DNA from: Flaveria trinervia
Lineage: Eukaryota; Streptophyta; Magnoliopsida; Asterales; Asteraceae
Length of the DNA stretch: 64,000 bases
Assembly (NCBI GenBank): GCA_025506515.1
Contig: CM046445.1
Coordinates: forward strand, 2,196,131-2,260,130
Direction of reading: 5' to 3'
The notes beneath the pieces were generated by a model. That model saw nothing but the letters and a program-made list of their open reading frames with translations. It was not told where the DNA came from and did not search any database. Shown piece after piece: positions 37,601 to 48,041 of this stretch. The first letter of the stretch is position 1. Every line of letters starts with the position of its first letter. The translations under genes and the position numbers were made by a program.

Positions 37601-38190
37601 GGAAACATAAATAACAGTTCTAAGAAATGGATATTTATCAAATAAAATATGATCTTTATAGTCATAATTAGCAGAATAGTTATTTATAAAAGCCAGACTT
37701 TTGTACGAAGGTTGTTCTGTGTCAACCCGACCCGTTAACCAACCCACTCTTCCTGCCCATTTTCTCTCCTTTAGTTCATATCATAAGATAAAAAAAATTA
37801 ACTTTAAGGAACCATGTTAAACGGATCGAAAGTGTATTTTAGCTGCATAAGGTCTCCTAAATCATTTTATTCACAATATTCGATTAATGAAATAACATTA
37901 CTTCTATAGTCATATTTGACACACTAATTGTGAGTGCTTTTGTTCAAAAATTGATTCGTGTAAATCTTTAAATATTCTCACTAATGTCTTTTCCATGTAT
38001 CATTTTCTTCCTAACTAGGGAATTTTGTGGCATGGTCCGCAAGATATTCATCTATACAAGAGAGGAGGTTCAACGAATGAATCTCGGGACTCTAAATTCA
38101 AGGGGCGAGGAGAATTCATCGGTTGCCGAAGGTGTATCTGGCAAGGACACTAGGGCAGTTCAGTTGTCTTCAAGTCCCGAACATGCATAA
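31661..38190 (+). CDS. ARF2: Auxin response factor, ARF2 type (transcriptional repressor)
   Basis: Nuclear B3-family transcription factor that binds auxin response elements. Fourteen coding exons with GT-AG borders: 31661-31787, 31865-31980, 33026-33121, 33211-33267, 33365-33520, 33612-33696, 33962-34052, 34152-34316, 34979-35098, 35186-35261, 35349-35517, 36165-36928, 37238-37428, 38019-38190. Domains in order: dimerisation/flank (ELWRACAGPLVTVPQ), B3 DNA-binding (FCKTLTASDTSTHGGFSVLR, RHLLQSGWSVFVSSKRLVAG), ARF ancillary domain (RVGVRRAMRQQ, HLGVLATAWHAIQTGT, FTGTIVGIEESDP), a serine-rich middle region with LSLNL, and a C-terminal PB1 domain (GRSVDLTKFINYDEL, VYTDDEGDMMLVGDDPWQEF). The length of about 794 residues is close to Arabidopsis ARF2 (859 residues). 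Exon 12 carries a 1-base loss near 36251 and a compensating shift near 36502; the intervening frame still encodes ARF2-like sequence (FAESNESDS, DLLSGFGS). I therefore infer sequence errors, not inactivation. The start is the ATG of MTSSEV, matching ARF2 starts. Confidence 0.93.
32150..32645. mobile_element. Non-autonomous transposon debris in ARF2 intron 2
   Basis: GC-rich sequence unlike the surrounding AT-rich intron. It starts near AGTGGCGGAGATTGAACG, includes GGGTGTTGGGACCC and GGGCGTTAAACACCACCCC, and ends near TTAGATCATACCCCATAGCC. The GTGGCGGAG phrase also occurs in inverted form near 30700. At least one insertion is likely, possibly two nested ones; no TIR pair or target duplication was confirmed. 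Confidence 0.5.
34347..34767. mobile_element. hAT-like MITE in ARF2 intron 8
   Basis: About 420 bp begins TAGAGGTGGCAAGATGGGCG and ends AATTGCCACCTCTTA, giving 12-bp terminal inverted repeats (TAGAGGTGGCAA against its complement with one extra T). The TAGRGGTGGCAA terminus and internal GGGTTGAGT/CAACCTG motifs are typical of hAT MITEs. An exact 8-bp target duplication is not evident. Confidence 0.75.
35560..36130. repeat. Two degenerate copies of a repeat in ARF2 intron 11
   Basis: The intron carries two related segments of roughly 290 bp in the same orientation. Both open with GTCAAACCGGTAAACTCAAA or its variant GGCCAACCGGGTAAACTTAAA, continue with AATAAGCTAA...GAAAACATRT, and later have ACACCCTA and ACAAAAG(C/T)TGTTT. 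They look like duplicated hAT debris. A related remnant with CAACCCGACCCG is in intron 13 (about 37540-37770). Confidence 0.55.
36215..36235 (+). promoter_or_regulatory. TAS3 tasiR-ARF target site in ARF2 exon 12
   Basis: The 21 nt encode RILQGQE, with the core CTTGCAAGG unchanged from the conserved tasiR-ARF target of plant ARF2, ARF3 and ARF4 genes. By eye it differs at four positions from the ARF3-type target. Trans-acting siRNAs made from TAS3 guide cleavage or repression of these mRNAs. One site is seen, as expected for ARF2. Confidence 0.82.
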
Positions 38191-39190
38191 GGTATTTATA
38201 AACTATATCTAGGTAACTAACTCCATTCTTTCTGTTTTACTAATTTTTATCAACATATAAAAAAAATTAAACCAGACCAAAATCAGTCAACATCTTACAA
38301 AATTAACCAGATACATACTATAGAAATAACTAAAGAACTAATACAAAGAGTCGGGTTTTTACAGGTATATTTTGTAGGGGGATACATAGGATATGAAAGT
38401 TAGTAGGAGTTGAAATATCAAATATAATTTGAAGTTGCATCCAAATTTCTGATGAGCAAAATCTAATCTGAATTGGAAGCAAGTATTTGATGATATGATA
38501 ATCTGGAGCTGTTATATTGATGCATGGCTCCTTAATATTATTATTGCATTACAATATTTATATACACACCCTTATATTAAGTATGGTTGTATATAGGGTT
38601 GATATATATTGGGAACATGACATTATGTACAAAGGTGTTTTGCTAGCTAGCTTTTTGAATGTAAGGAGAAAGATGTTGACTCTAAATGGAGAGTATAGTT
38701 TTGTAGCCTTAACTCTTGGTTCGTTTTTATTTTTATTTTTATCTTTTGACCTGAGAGCTTGTTAACGTTAATCTCACGAGAGCCACCGACACAACTGCTA
38801 ATTAATGGGATGAGATAATACGTATTTGCATAATTGCATTAGATTTGTGACATTCAATGGGAGTGTTTTAGAGTTAAACTTGAAATATCTATTAGAGGGA
38901 CTCAAAACTCAAAAGGCTTATTATCATGTTATCACTTTAAAAAGTTTTGTTTTATCTTTGTGTAGTTGATTTGTTATATGAGAGGGTGAGGGGAGGATTT
39001 ACAATTTGATTTTAAGTTTTTAAATTTTTGTCAGGGGTGGTGAAATTTATTTATACTATAATTATTAGGTTAGTTACTTATCTATTACATGTGTTGAGCA
39101 ATAAAAGAATTTGAAATAAAGGAAGATGTACATATTTATCATTCTATATATTTAGTATAACTGTCCTTATGTGTACATTTAGTATGACGA
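38191..39190. other. ARF2 3' UTR and downstream spacer
   Basis: AT-rich sequence after the ARF2 stop. The first few hundred bases presumably carry its 3' UTR, and a further splice-like GGTATTTATAAAC follows the stop. No separate gene is recognised; the 38517-38765 open frame has no domain. Confidence 0.5.
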
Positions 39191-39240
39191 ATCTATAAAT
39201 CTATAATCTCTATAAATCTATAATCTATAAATCTATAAAT
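39191..39240. repeat. (TCTATAA)n short tandem repeat at a Helitron 5' end
   Basis: About six variants of TCTATAA/TCTATAAA are arranged head to tail. The last copy forms the 5' TC end of the Helitron that follows, so the exact start could be one of several A|TC positions. Confidence 0.85.
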
Positions 39241-40638
39241 ACTAATAAAAGAATGTTTTTGTGTGCCACTTGTTACGATTCTAAAGCTATTAAATTTTAT
39301 TTTCCCGCTTCTCTCTTCTAATAAATATCACATTGAATACAAATGATATTATTCAATTCTTTTTATATTACATATGTATTTTTTAAAGTGATCTTTCTAC
39401 AAATATAATTTGTAAGTAAATAATTTTTTTTATAAATAAGAATGTTTTTTCAAAAAAAAATAAAACTTCAAAAAAACACAATATATTTTAAAACCTATGA
39501 CTTTTAAAAAATAATTCTTATGAACAAAAGTAATTAAATTTCAAAGTTATAATAAATAAATTATTAAAAATGGCATTTTTTTAAAAATGGTGTGTTTTGA
39601 AACAAATTGTTTAAAAATCAATTAAAAAAAGCAAATAAATTAAAAAAATATAAAATATGATATCGTTATTTTATTACTCGTATATAATGTTAATCATACC
39701 TATAACTTCTAATAAAGCAAATAATTTTTTATCACTTGTTATTCTTTTAACTTATGTTTTTTATCACTTGTTAATTTTCTAGATATTCACAAATCAATTT
39801 TCACTCCAAAAGAATATTATAATAATTTTAATTCTCATACAAATTTCTCTCTCCGATATTAAAAATAAATTTTATTAATTGTTATGTTTCTCTATCTTAT
39901 TTAATTTTTTTAAAAGTCAAACTATCTTCTTTTAAAATAAATTTTATGAAAGAAATTAGAAATCACCTCTTTTAATCAATATCTAAATAACAAGAAACTA
40001 AACTTTTATATAATATGAAATTTTCTAAAACATTATCAATTTTCACTCCAAAAGAATATTATAATAATTTTAATTCTCATACAAATTTCTCTCTCTGATA
40101 TTAAAAATAAATTTTATTAATTGTTATGTTTCTCTCTCTTATTTAATTTTTTTAAAAGTCAAACTATCTTCTTTTAAAATAGATTTTATGAAAGAAATTA
40201 GAAATCACTTCTTTTAATCAATATCTAAATAACAAGAAACTAAACTTTTATATAATATGAAATTTTTTAAAACATTAAATATTTGTAAACAAAATATTTT
40301 GAATCATTTTGTTTTAAAAAAATTATAAATAGATGAAATATTTTAAAAAAATCTGAAACACCAAATATATCTTTTATGAAAATTCTAAAAATGAATGTTT
40401 AAAATAAAACTTTTTACATAAGAAAGTTAAAAATAGTATAATTATTTTATTTCTTAAACAAAAGTATATATAATTTTATTATATTTTATATTAAAATATT
40501 ATAATTAAAATAGCTATTTATACGTAATTAACATCATATTTTATCTTCAAACGTGATTTTATAATACATAAGGTTTTTATTAATAATTATATAATATTTA
40601 ATTTATTCAATCCGTGTATTACACGGGGACTAACCTGG
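39232..40638 (+). mobile_element. Non-autonomous Helitron, about 1.4 kb
   Basis: The 5' end TCTATAAATACTAATAAAAG follows a host A. The 3' end has a perfect hairpin, CCGTGT-ATT-ACACGG (40613-40627 region), then 8 nt, then CTGG (40635-40638, a CTRR terminus) before a host T. There is no coding capacity and the body is very AT-rich. The termini resemble those of the autonomous element at 6513-14626 at the 5' end (TCTAT...AATAAA) but the hairpin differs, so it belongs to another family. Confidence 0.82.
39793..40276. repeat. 242-bp perfect-register tandem duplication inside the Helitron
   Basis: 39793-40034 is repeated at 40035-40276 with only a few substitutions (for example CTCTCCGATA against CTCTCTGATA). 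The units abut exactly. Such high identity in an AT-rich element points to a recent duplication. Confidence 0.93.
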
Positions 40639-40770
40639 TTAGATATACATCAATAGTAACCTAATCTCATTAATAAAACAATATATGATTTTTCATATAT
40701 TAAAATTCACATTTCGCTCGGTAGATCAATTTCCTTCTCATCTAATTTCATTAGTTTTACACAATTGATA

Positions 40771-41050
40771 TTAGAGCATTCACAGCTCGTTCCTTAAAAT
40801 AATATGAGTGGAGTTTTTATATTATATGAAGAAAACAAAAAAATGTTACCGTTCATCTATAAAGTTAAAGATTTACTGTTCAATTTTTATAAACTTTTAA
40901 ATATTTTTTAAAGTGATTGATAATGTATGAGAGAGAAATTATAATGATAAAGATATTAAAAATATTATTTGAATGAAAGAAAAAACAAAAAAATAATGAT
41001 TTTAATGTAGTTATAAGAATAAAAATAAAAATGGGACGTGAGTGCTCTTA
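40771..41050. mobile_element. 280-bp MITE with AGAGCATTCAC termini
   Basis: Begins TTAGAGCATTCACAGCTCG and ends GGGACGTGAGTGCTCTTA, giving roughly 11-bp terminal inverted repeats (AGAGCAYTCAC). The interior is AT-rich with GAGAGAGAAATTATAATGAT. Related ends occur near 16423 and 26252. Confidence 0.72.
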
Positions 41051-41084
41051 CTAAGAGACAGATGAAGTTGTAAAAAACAACTAT

Positions 41085-41640
41085 AACTAACCATGCAACC
41101 AACTTAAGGCCAAGGTATATTGCATTTCCCCAGGTGGATTGACGATCATTTAAGCAACCAGCCTAATCTGTATCAGAGTAGGCGGTAACAAAGTTGAAAG
41201 TGAAATATGTATATGCATGAAGCCTAGTTTCCGAATTCCGTTGTATTATTAGGCCATATGAAACAATGCCCTGATAACGAAGGATTTGTTTTACTATAGA
41301 CCATCAACACATTATGATAGTAAAAGTTATGTCTAGACGTGACAGCGTAATATACTATAAAGCCCCAACTATTCGTCGGCATCTGACAGGATTATTGAAT
41401 GGTTGACTGTCTCCTAAATGAAGTTTTGTTAAATAACCTGTTGGATGAATTTCTTTAGAAATAATATAAGATCACCTCTTTGATGATGAATTTCAACATC
41501 CAAAAAATATGATAATGGCCCCATACTCATCGCATCAAAGGTGTTGCTAAGGTTAAGCGCAACCTGATCAATAGCTTGCTGATTATTATCTATCAAGATG
41601 ATATCATCAACGTAAACAAGCATATATAATAGGGTGCTAA
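41085..41640 (-). pseudogene. Ty1/copia reverse transcriptase to RNase H fragment
   Basis: Minus-strand translation gives the RT active-site block MLVYVDDIIL at about 41590-41623. It is followed by LSYFLDVEIHHQRGDLILF and, after several stops, AYSDTD-stop-AGCLNDRQSTWGN near 41110-41165, the start of RNase H with its tryptophan codon changed to a stop. Spacing between the two motifs fits copia. It lacks the RT N-terminus and looks like the 3' portion of the copia element whose 5' portion is at 60267-63060. Confidence 0.85.
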
Positions 41641-41753
41641 TGCGGTGCGGAATGTATATATTTTAATAGGGATTTTTGGTACAGATTTAGTTTTAATTGG
41701 TTATTACTAATACTAAACCACACACACAAAAGGCAAGTGTACCTATCGTGTGG
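41641..41753. other. Short remnant between the copia fragment and E1
   Basis: Contains GGCAAGTGTACCTATCG, a phrase common at the ends of some plant gypsy LTRs, directly before the E1 LTR start. It is too short to classify. It is not copia coding sequence, so another insertion may have hit here before E1. Confidence 0.35.
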
Positions 41754-44381
41754 TGTAACATCCTGTATTTTTACGTTAATTAAAAGTTAGCTTTGTAAGG
41801 GTCATTGTTGTCATTAATGTAACCATGAGGGTTATTCATGTTTGTTTCCTTTAGATCTTTAATTTGAAAGTTAATATTTTAACTATTAAAATGATCATAA
41901 CAATAATAATCATACTAATAATAACAATATTAACAAAATTAATAATAATAATAATAATGTTAATAACTAATTAATGGTATAACATTAATAATACTAATTT
42001 ATTAAACTTGTAAGGGTTAAAAAACTTAAATTAATTAAGTTAGGGGATTGTTTTGTCAATTTAGAAACTTTAAATATTAAAGTTTAAACATAAAATGTTA
42101 AAATCAAAACTACAGGGACTAACTTGTAAATATTTGAAACTAAACCCAACCCCTTCCCGTCGACCCTCGCTTTTCCGGCCACCTTCACCGGCGAGCTCCG
42201 GCAACACTTATTTCACCAAAACGCCTAATTTAAGTGCAATTAAACCGAATCTTAACTTTTCCCTATCAGTTTCGAACTTAAACCCCCTATTAATTGTGTT
42301 TAATCATCCGGTAACACTTGAAATCAAAACCGAAACACCCGATTTAAATCATTGAGCCGTTCGAACATAATGAACCAAGTTGAAACTACATAACTAAAAA
42401 GAAACCTCCCTTTTTGTTTGTAGAAGCTATCTGAACCTTCAATTTGAGTTCACAAACGCATACATGACACGTTCGATTACCCTCTTGGTCGCAGTTGTTC
42501 TTGAGCTTCATTATCTGTCAAATCTATACAAATACAGTTAATTAATCCCATAAACATCTTCGCTATTGCATCATGAACAAAAGCCCTAACATCAGTTTCG
42601 TTATCATAATCAATTTGATGTTCAATTGGATTGAAATCAAACCTAGGGTTCATAGACATTTGGGGATTTCTTGAAGTTTTGTTTTTAGAAATTTAATTCC
42701 AAATCTTAACGCGGCTAAAGCCTTTAGTTCACTAGTAATACACACACATGCTCACCCAGAGGTCCCGGGTTCGAACCCGGGCAACCTCACTTATTTTTTT
42801 GGGGCTTTCCAGCCTTTAAAAAAATTATATAAAATTAAAAAAAAATATATAAAAATCAGTTTTATAAACTTTGGTTATTTTAAAAGTTATCTAATTATTT
42901 TTCTGTAAATTATTTCTTTAAACACCTTAACAATTTTTTTTTCATATAAAATATTAGTAACAAATGTTATAATTAGATTATTTTTTTTATAAAAATAAAC
43001 TTTAACTAGTTGAGATCACTAAGTTGTCTCTAGTCATTTCATTATCTTTAATTATAGATTAATTATGATTTTATTTTATAAATCAATATGTTAAATGAAT
43101 AATTATTTAGTTATTTAAATAATCATGTAAATAATTAGTTATTTATCTATTTCTTTAACAATATATATCATAATTAGTTTATAGATTTACTCCTTAAATT
43201 ATTACTTAAACTCTTGAAACTTATGAAACATATATATTGTACTCATACTAAAAGTTGTATTATAAGGTTTTTATAATAAATCGTTTAAAAGTTCAAAACT
43301 ATATAAATGATTTTTAATAATTTTAAAGCCATCTAAATAAATATTCAATGAAGTACCTATATCGAAATTTTTAAATAATTAATTAGTAAATTAATTATTT
43401 CTTTTCACACATCATGATAACTCAATAACTTATTGAATCATTCACTATAATTCTTATATTTTATTGATTGATTCCAACATTATTGAACCAAAACATAAAC
43501 GACTGTTTGATTTTATTTTAATTTATTAAAAATCCCTAAATTCCTATTGAAACCCTAGTTCGCATCTAATCGTTGATCGTATTATCAAACTTAATATTGG
43601 AATCTATACATCTAGGTAACTTGTAAAAGAAATCGTTGGAACCTCGTTTAAATTCTTATCGTCACCTTGTATATATCATGTGAGTATTTCCATACCCCTT
43701 TTTATACTTTCACACTTTTGGGTGAAACATGTTAACTTATACTATTGCACTTGTAAACTTATTTGAGACTTGTAAACCTATGGCAATTCATCTTGTAAAG
43801 TTGTGGTTAGTTGAACTTTCGTGGTTACCATGTTATGGCGTTATATGTTCAATCATTAACTATTGCTAGCCCAGCGAAGTCATAGATCTATGGGCCAGAC
43901 AAGCCTGCTTTGGTTGATCCAAGTACACTTAGCTGATCGTATAATCTTGTAAACGTTTGAGACTTGTAAAACTTTGTCGAGGTTTGATTGTTGTATTGTT
44001 CATAACATCCCTAATCACTTTATTCACTAACTTATGACTTGAATTGCCATCTTTTATATACTTATGTATGGAAAACTATGGAATGCTCACCAACATTTTT
44101 ATGTTGACCCTTTTATTTTTAACATGTTTCAGGAATGCCTCATGTATGTGTTCTACTCTTTGAAGCTTATCACATCTAGGATTGGACCTAGAGATAAAAT
44201 GGTTGATCATGTTATTTGTAGCATTTGTACATGATGTATCCTTTGTTGAAACTCTTGCTTGTAATGTTACAATTGAATCTTATGATTAATATATTTGGAT
44301 TTAATAAATAGCGTTATGTGGCTGTGAACAATCGTAACCCTCACATCTCGACGTTTCCGCCGACAAGGTTGGGGTGTGACA
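41754..44381 (+). repeat. E1 5' LTR
   Basis: 2628 bp, TG...CA ends, followed 3 nt later by the PBS. It contains (AAT)n tracts near 41880-41960, a tRNA-like B-box palindrome at 42761-42785 and a hairpin box at 44085-44132. Compared with the right LTR the differences are mostly 1-base gaps in short runs, not substitutions. Confidence 0.92.
42705..42830. other. tRNA/SINE-like segment embedded in the E1 LTR
   Basis: GGTCCCGGGTTCGAACCCGG contains a canonical pol III B box (GGTTCGAACCC, 42768-42778) and a T-arm-like palindrome. GGCTAAAGCCT (42713-42723) is a weak A-box-like match about 55 nt upstream. TTATTTTTTTGGGGC follows. No full tRNA cloverleaf can be drawn, so a tRNA-derived SINE remnant is the likeliest reading. 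The right LTR has the same segment (B box at 57683-57693), so it predates E1 insertion. Confidence 0.6.
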
Positions 44382-44384
44382 GAT

Positions 44385-44396
44385 TGGTATCAGAGC
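44385..44396 (+). promoter_or_regulatory. E1 primer binding site (initiator Met tRNA)
   Basis: TGGTATCAGAGC, the complement of the plant initiator methionyl-tRNA 3' end, lies 3 nt after the LTR end, the normal position for priming minus-strand DNA synthesis. Confidence 0.93.
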
Positions 44397-47300
44397 CCAT
44401 AACTATAGGGATTTAGGTTATTAGAAATGGTGACCTAGACTATAGTATGCATGAACCTTATAGAATTATATTTCTATCTTGTAAAATGTATGGTTTGCAT
44501 GCTACATAATGCTATGCCTTTCTTATGTGCAACTTGATGCCTTAGCATAGGTTTGCTTTGTAACTAAACTTTGTTACTTGTCTCCCTAAACTTAACCTTG
44601 ACCCTTTGACTCTCCCCGACAAATGAAATTTCTTAATCTTATTCTCGACGTCACGTGGAATCTTATGCTTATGCTTATGACGTGGATCTTTAGACGTTAT
44701 GTCTAATCTATATAAATCTCATCAAGGTTTTGATTCCATGAACCTAAGAAATTTTGTGTGACTCATAAACACCTGTATCCTGGATTTCCTGGCAAAAGGC
44801 CTTCGGGCTAAGGCAAGCATATCGTATAAATCCTACGGGACTAGTTATGCTTACCTGGGGATTTCTGGGATGAGTGATAAACTATGGTCAACATACTCAA
44901 GTTTCTAAGGCAAATTGATCAATTTACCTTGACGTGTCAACGTTTCCAAATGGTAATGCGTTACCAAATGGAACCCTCTAGTTTATATTTGAAATATCAA
45001 AAATCCTTGATTCCTTGGACTGGTTTATCAATGAAACTCTAATATCTTCTCATTCCTATCTTACAAAATGTTCCCGTTAATATTGAACTCGTTATACTCC
45101 TTAATTCCTACGTTTACACAACATTATACGTTGTGTGCCTTATGTAACTATCTTCATACCTTGACCAACGTGTACATGGATCTTAATATATATTCAAAGA
45201 TATTGGTCGTCTAAACCGAATGGTTATTTTTAAACTTAAAATTGTTACTTAGGGTTTCCAAACGTCCTTAAAGTGTGTCCCATAACTGAAATCATGCAAT
45301 GCCGAAAGGTGGAATACCTGCATCCCAGGATACCTTGTCTAGCCAAGGTATACACATAAATTTGATTCGATCGTTGAATCCGTTTACCTGACCTGGAACT
45401 CATGAGATGGGTGTTCGCTTATAGGTACGCATGTCTACCATAAAGTTGTGGTTGACGTAACACTTTGAGAAGCCAACACATTTCCCCTTTTATTTTGAAC
45501 CGAACGGTTACATCTCATTATTGTGTTGAATCATTTCCGTCATTGATCTTGTTTTCCTGACTTAAACCATTAAAGATTTGGGAACCTAACACAATTAACT
45601 CTGTTATCTTGCACTTTAACCTTAAATCCTAGCAAGCATGATTTTCTTTTCCTGTTAATGTTACATTTATGTAATTTGAAGTTCTTGAATTTCTAGCTGA
45701 TATTCTCTCCATCTGCTAAGTCGAGCTTTATAAAAACTTCAAACCGTTTTGCATCGTAGGCAATGCAAGAGTCCGCAAGTCAACTTATGACTAAGGACAC
45801 TTGTATCCCTTAAATGATTCTATCTCATCAAAACAGGGGTGACTCCCTTACTTTAGTGATGACTTTCCATTCGTTATCACTGTTCTTATGATATCTCATC
45901 GTCAAGATAGAAGTGAACCTCATACCTTGATGACGATTTCCTCATTTTTGTTTTTTTTATGAGTTCGTATTTTACAAATGGAATTACTTCCTTAAAATAG
46001 GAGTAAAATTTCGTATCTTGATGATGGTTTTCAATTTTTGTATTGTGTGTTTTATGAAATCCCATCCTCTGAATCGAGATGATTTCCTTGTTTTAAGGAT
46101 AGATTTCAATTATTTTCCTTTGAAACTCGTATGTCACGAATGAAATCACCCCACCAAAATAGGATTGAACCCCGTACTTTGGTGACAAAGGTCAATTCTC
46201 GATTTCTTTCTTGTTATTATGGAGCTCAACCATCAAGATAAGCGTGAATTCCATACCTTGATGATAATTTCAACTTTTTTTTATAGAATGTATTTTCCCA
46301 AATGAAACGACCTCATCAAAGTAGGAGTGAATTCTAGATTTTGATGAAGAATTTCATTTTGCTATATTTTGTTTTTGTAAAACTTCACCGTTAAGATAGA
46401 AGTGATTTCCCTTACCTTAAAGGTGAGTTACCTCGTCTTGTTTCCGTAGATCCTCAACAATGAGTTAGGATCGAACTTTTTGATTTGGTAAGTTAGGAGT
46501 CATACTTTGGGAAATACACCATCAAGCTAGGAGTGAAAACCACACCTTGGTGGCTATTCTCATTTCTTGATCTCAAACTTACCAAAGTTTTAATCACTTG
46601 GCAAGAAACATGTAGTAACTTGAAGGGAGAATCAATGTTAGGGTTTCGACCTATCAAGCCAAAGCATGATTTCTGAACTTGAAAGGAGACCTGATCGCTC
46701 TAGGTTAATTTTGATTCCGAGCTTGGAGCATTTAAATTCTTAAATCGATTTCATTTCCCTTTATCCTCGTGTTTTGATTTGATCTAGCTATATGGAACTA
46801 TTTATTCCTTACTTATTGACTTTCATTTTGAGTTATCATCAAAACCTGATTACTCGATGGTAGCCTTCTTAAACAATCTTTCTGCTAAATAAAGACATTA
46901 TCAACTTGTGTTCATGTCTTTCTAGACACACAAATATTCTCAGCTGTGCTTATGGGTTTGTTGAACTGCATAAGCAAACTATACTTGGAAATTTGCTACC
47001 TTGCAAGACATGGTTACAAATGCATTTTTTATTGCTTGCGTCACTTCTTGAATCGCTTTTGAATCCTTAACCTTGGAAATCTTTAAAACTCTATCTTGAT
47101 TTCGATCTACGAGACTCATTATTGTGACGCTGATATGGAGATTCATAAATTTTCGTAATTTGTAGTCATGGGTTTGGCATAAAAGAAAAGACATAACTTG
47201 GTATATGTCTAGGTGTCTCACCTCCATATATGACAAAGCCTAACACCCGTGTTCCTGAGAATCTCCGTTAAACTTTTCATTCACCAAAATGCCTCTTATA

Positions 47301-47966
47301 TTAGAAGTCATGATGACAATTGGTGCATTATAGACCGATTGGCTAATTGCATATTAACTCATGTGGGATAACGGGTCAAGAAATTGACTTGTATCTATCT
47401 CAAATAGTCGTATACCGTGGTATGTCGGTAAATATCGATCATTAATTTTAATGATCTATTCATTTTCCTTCTATTAGCAATGTTTCTAGTCATCATTGTG
47501 AACTCATTCCAAAATCTTCACATATCGTATTATTCTTAGACCGACGGTTTGGTCAAAGGAGCAATACATATTCACAAGATATGCATTAAGATCATTTCGG
47601 TGACGTTTGGGCTTCTTAAATTCCGACGGTTAACGTTTCTTACAATTGATGGTCTTTTCATTGATTTCAAGTCATCATTTTATTACGTAAATACGTTATA
47701 GATGTTGTCTAATATACCATGGTAACTCGTCGTCATCTTCCAACGTTTCATGTGCCAACTCTCAAAGAGTCTCGTATTTCACTGGAAGAGTTCAAATTGG
47801 TATGCATTATGTCAAGAGACTTGTGAGGTTCCATAAAGTGAAATATCTCACCCGTAAGCTAACGCCAACCAAAATCCGTTAGTACACTTATCTTTCATCG
47901 TACTTCTCCTGTTCGTTTACGTTTCATTCTTAATTTCGGGACGAAATTCTTATAAGTTGGGGAGAC
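44397..47966 (+). other. E1 non-coding internal region
   Basis: No reading frame resembles gag, protease, RT, RNase H or integrase. Several segments look structured instead: near 45330-45350 TACCTTG and CAAGGTA pair around a short loop, and 45825-46553 is a repeat-hairpin array. It ends in a PPT immediately before the right LTR. Confidence 0.8.
45825..46553 (+). repeat. Array of about ten degenerate hairpin repeats in E1
   Basis: Units spaced about 70-95 bp share arm1-ATAGGAGTGAATTCCATAC-arm2, in which arm1 and arm2 are complementary. Good stems: 46152-46158 with 46178-46184 (CACCAAA/TTTGGTG), 46231-46237 with 46257-46263 (CATCAAG/CTTGATG), 46313-46320 with 46340-46347 (TCATCAAA/TTTGATGA), 46386-46395 with 46416-46425 (CACCGTTAAG/CTTAAAGGTG, one mismatch), and 46519-46526 with 46546-46553 (CCATCAAG/CTTGGTGG, one T-G). 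Weaker or bulged units lie at 45825-45862 and 45896-45936, and degenerate ones near 45990, 46080 and 46480. Confidence 0.75.
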
Positions 47967-48041
47967 TGTAACATCCTGTATTTTTACGTTAATTAAAAGT
48001 TAGCTTTGTAAGGGCCATTGTTGTCATTAATGTAACCATGA

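Noticed and set aside
42761..42785. Possible tRNA gene
   Set aside because: Only the T-arm/B-box part is tRNA-like; no acceptor stem, D-arm or anticodon arm can be drawn. Treated as a SINE-like remnant.
45825..46553. CRISPR-like array
   Set aside because: Repeats are degenerate, palindromic and inside a plant retrotransposon; there are no identical repeats with unique spacers and no cas genes.
46979..47236. 85-codon minus-strand open frame in E1 as a possible gag relic
   Set aside because: No zinc knuckle or capsid-like pattern, and wrong strand for E1.
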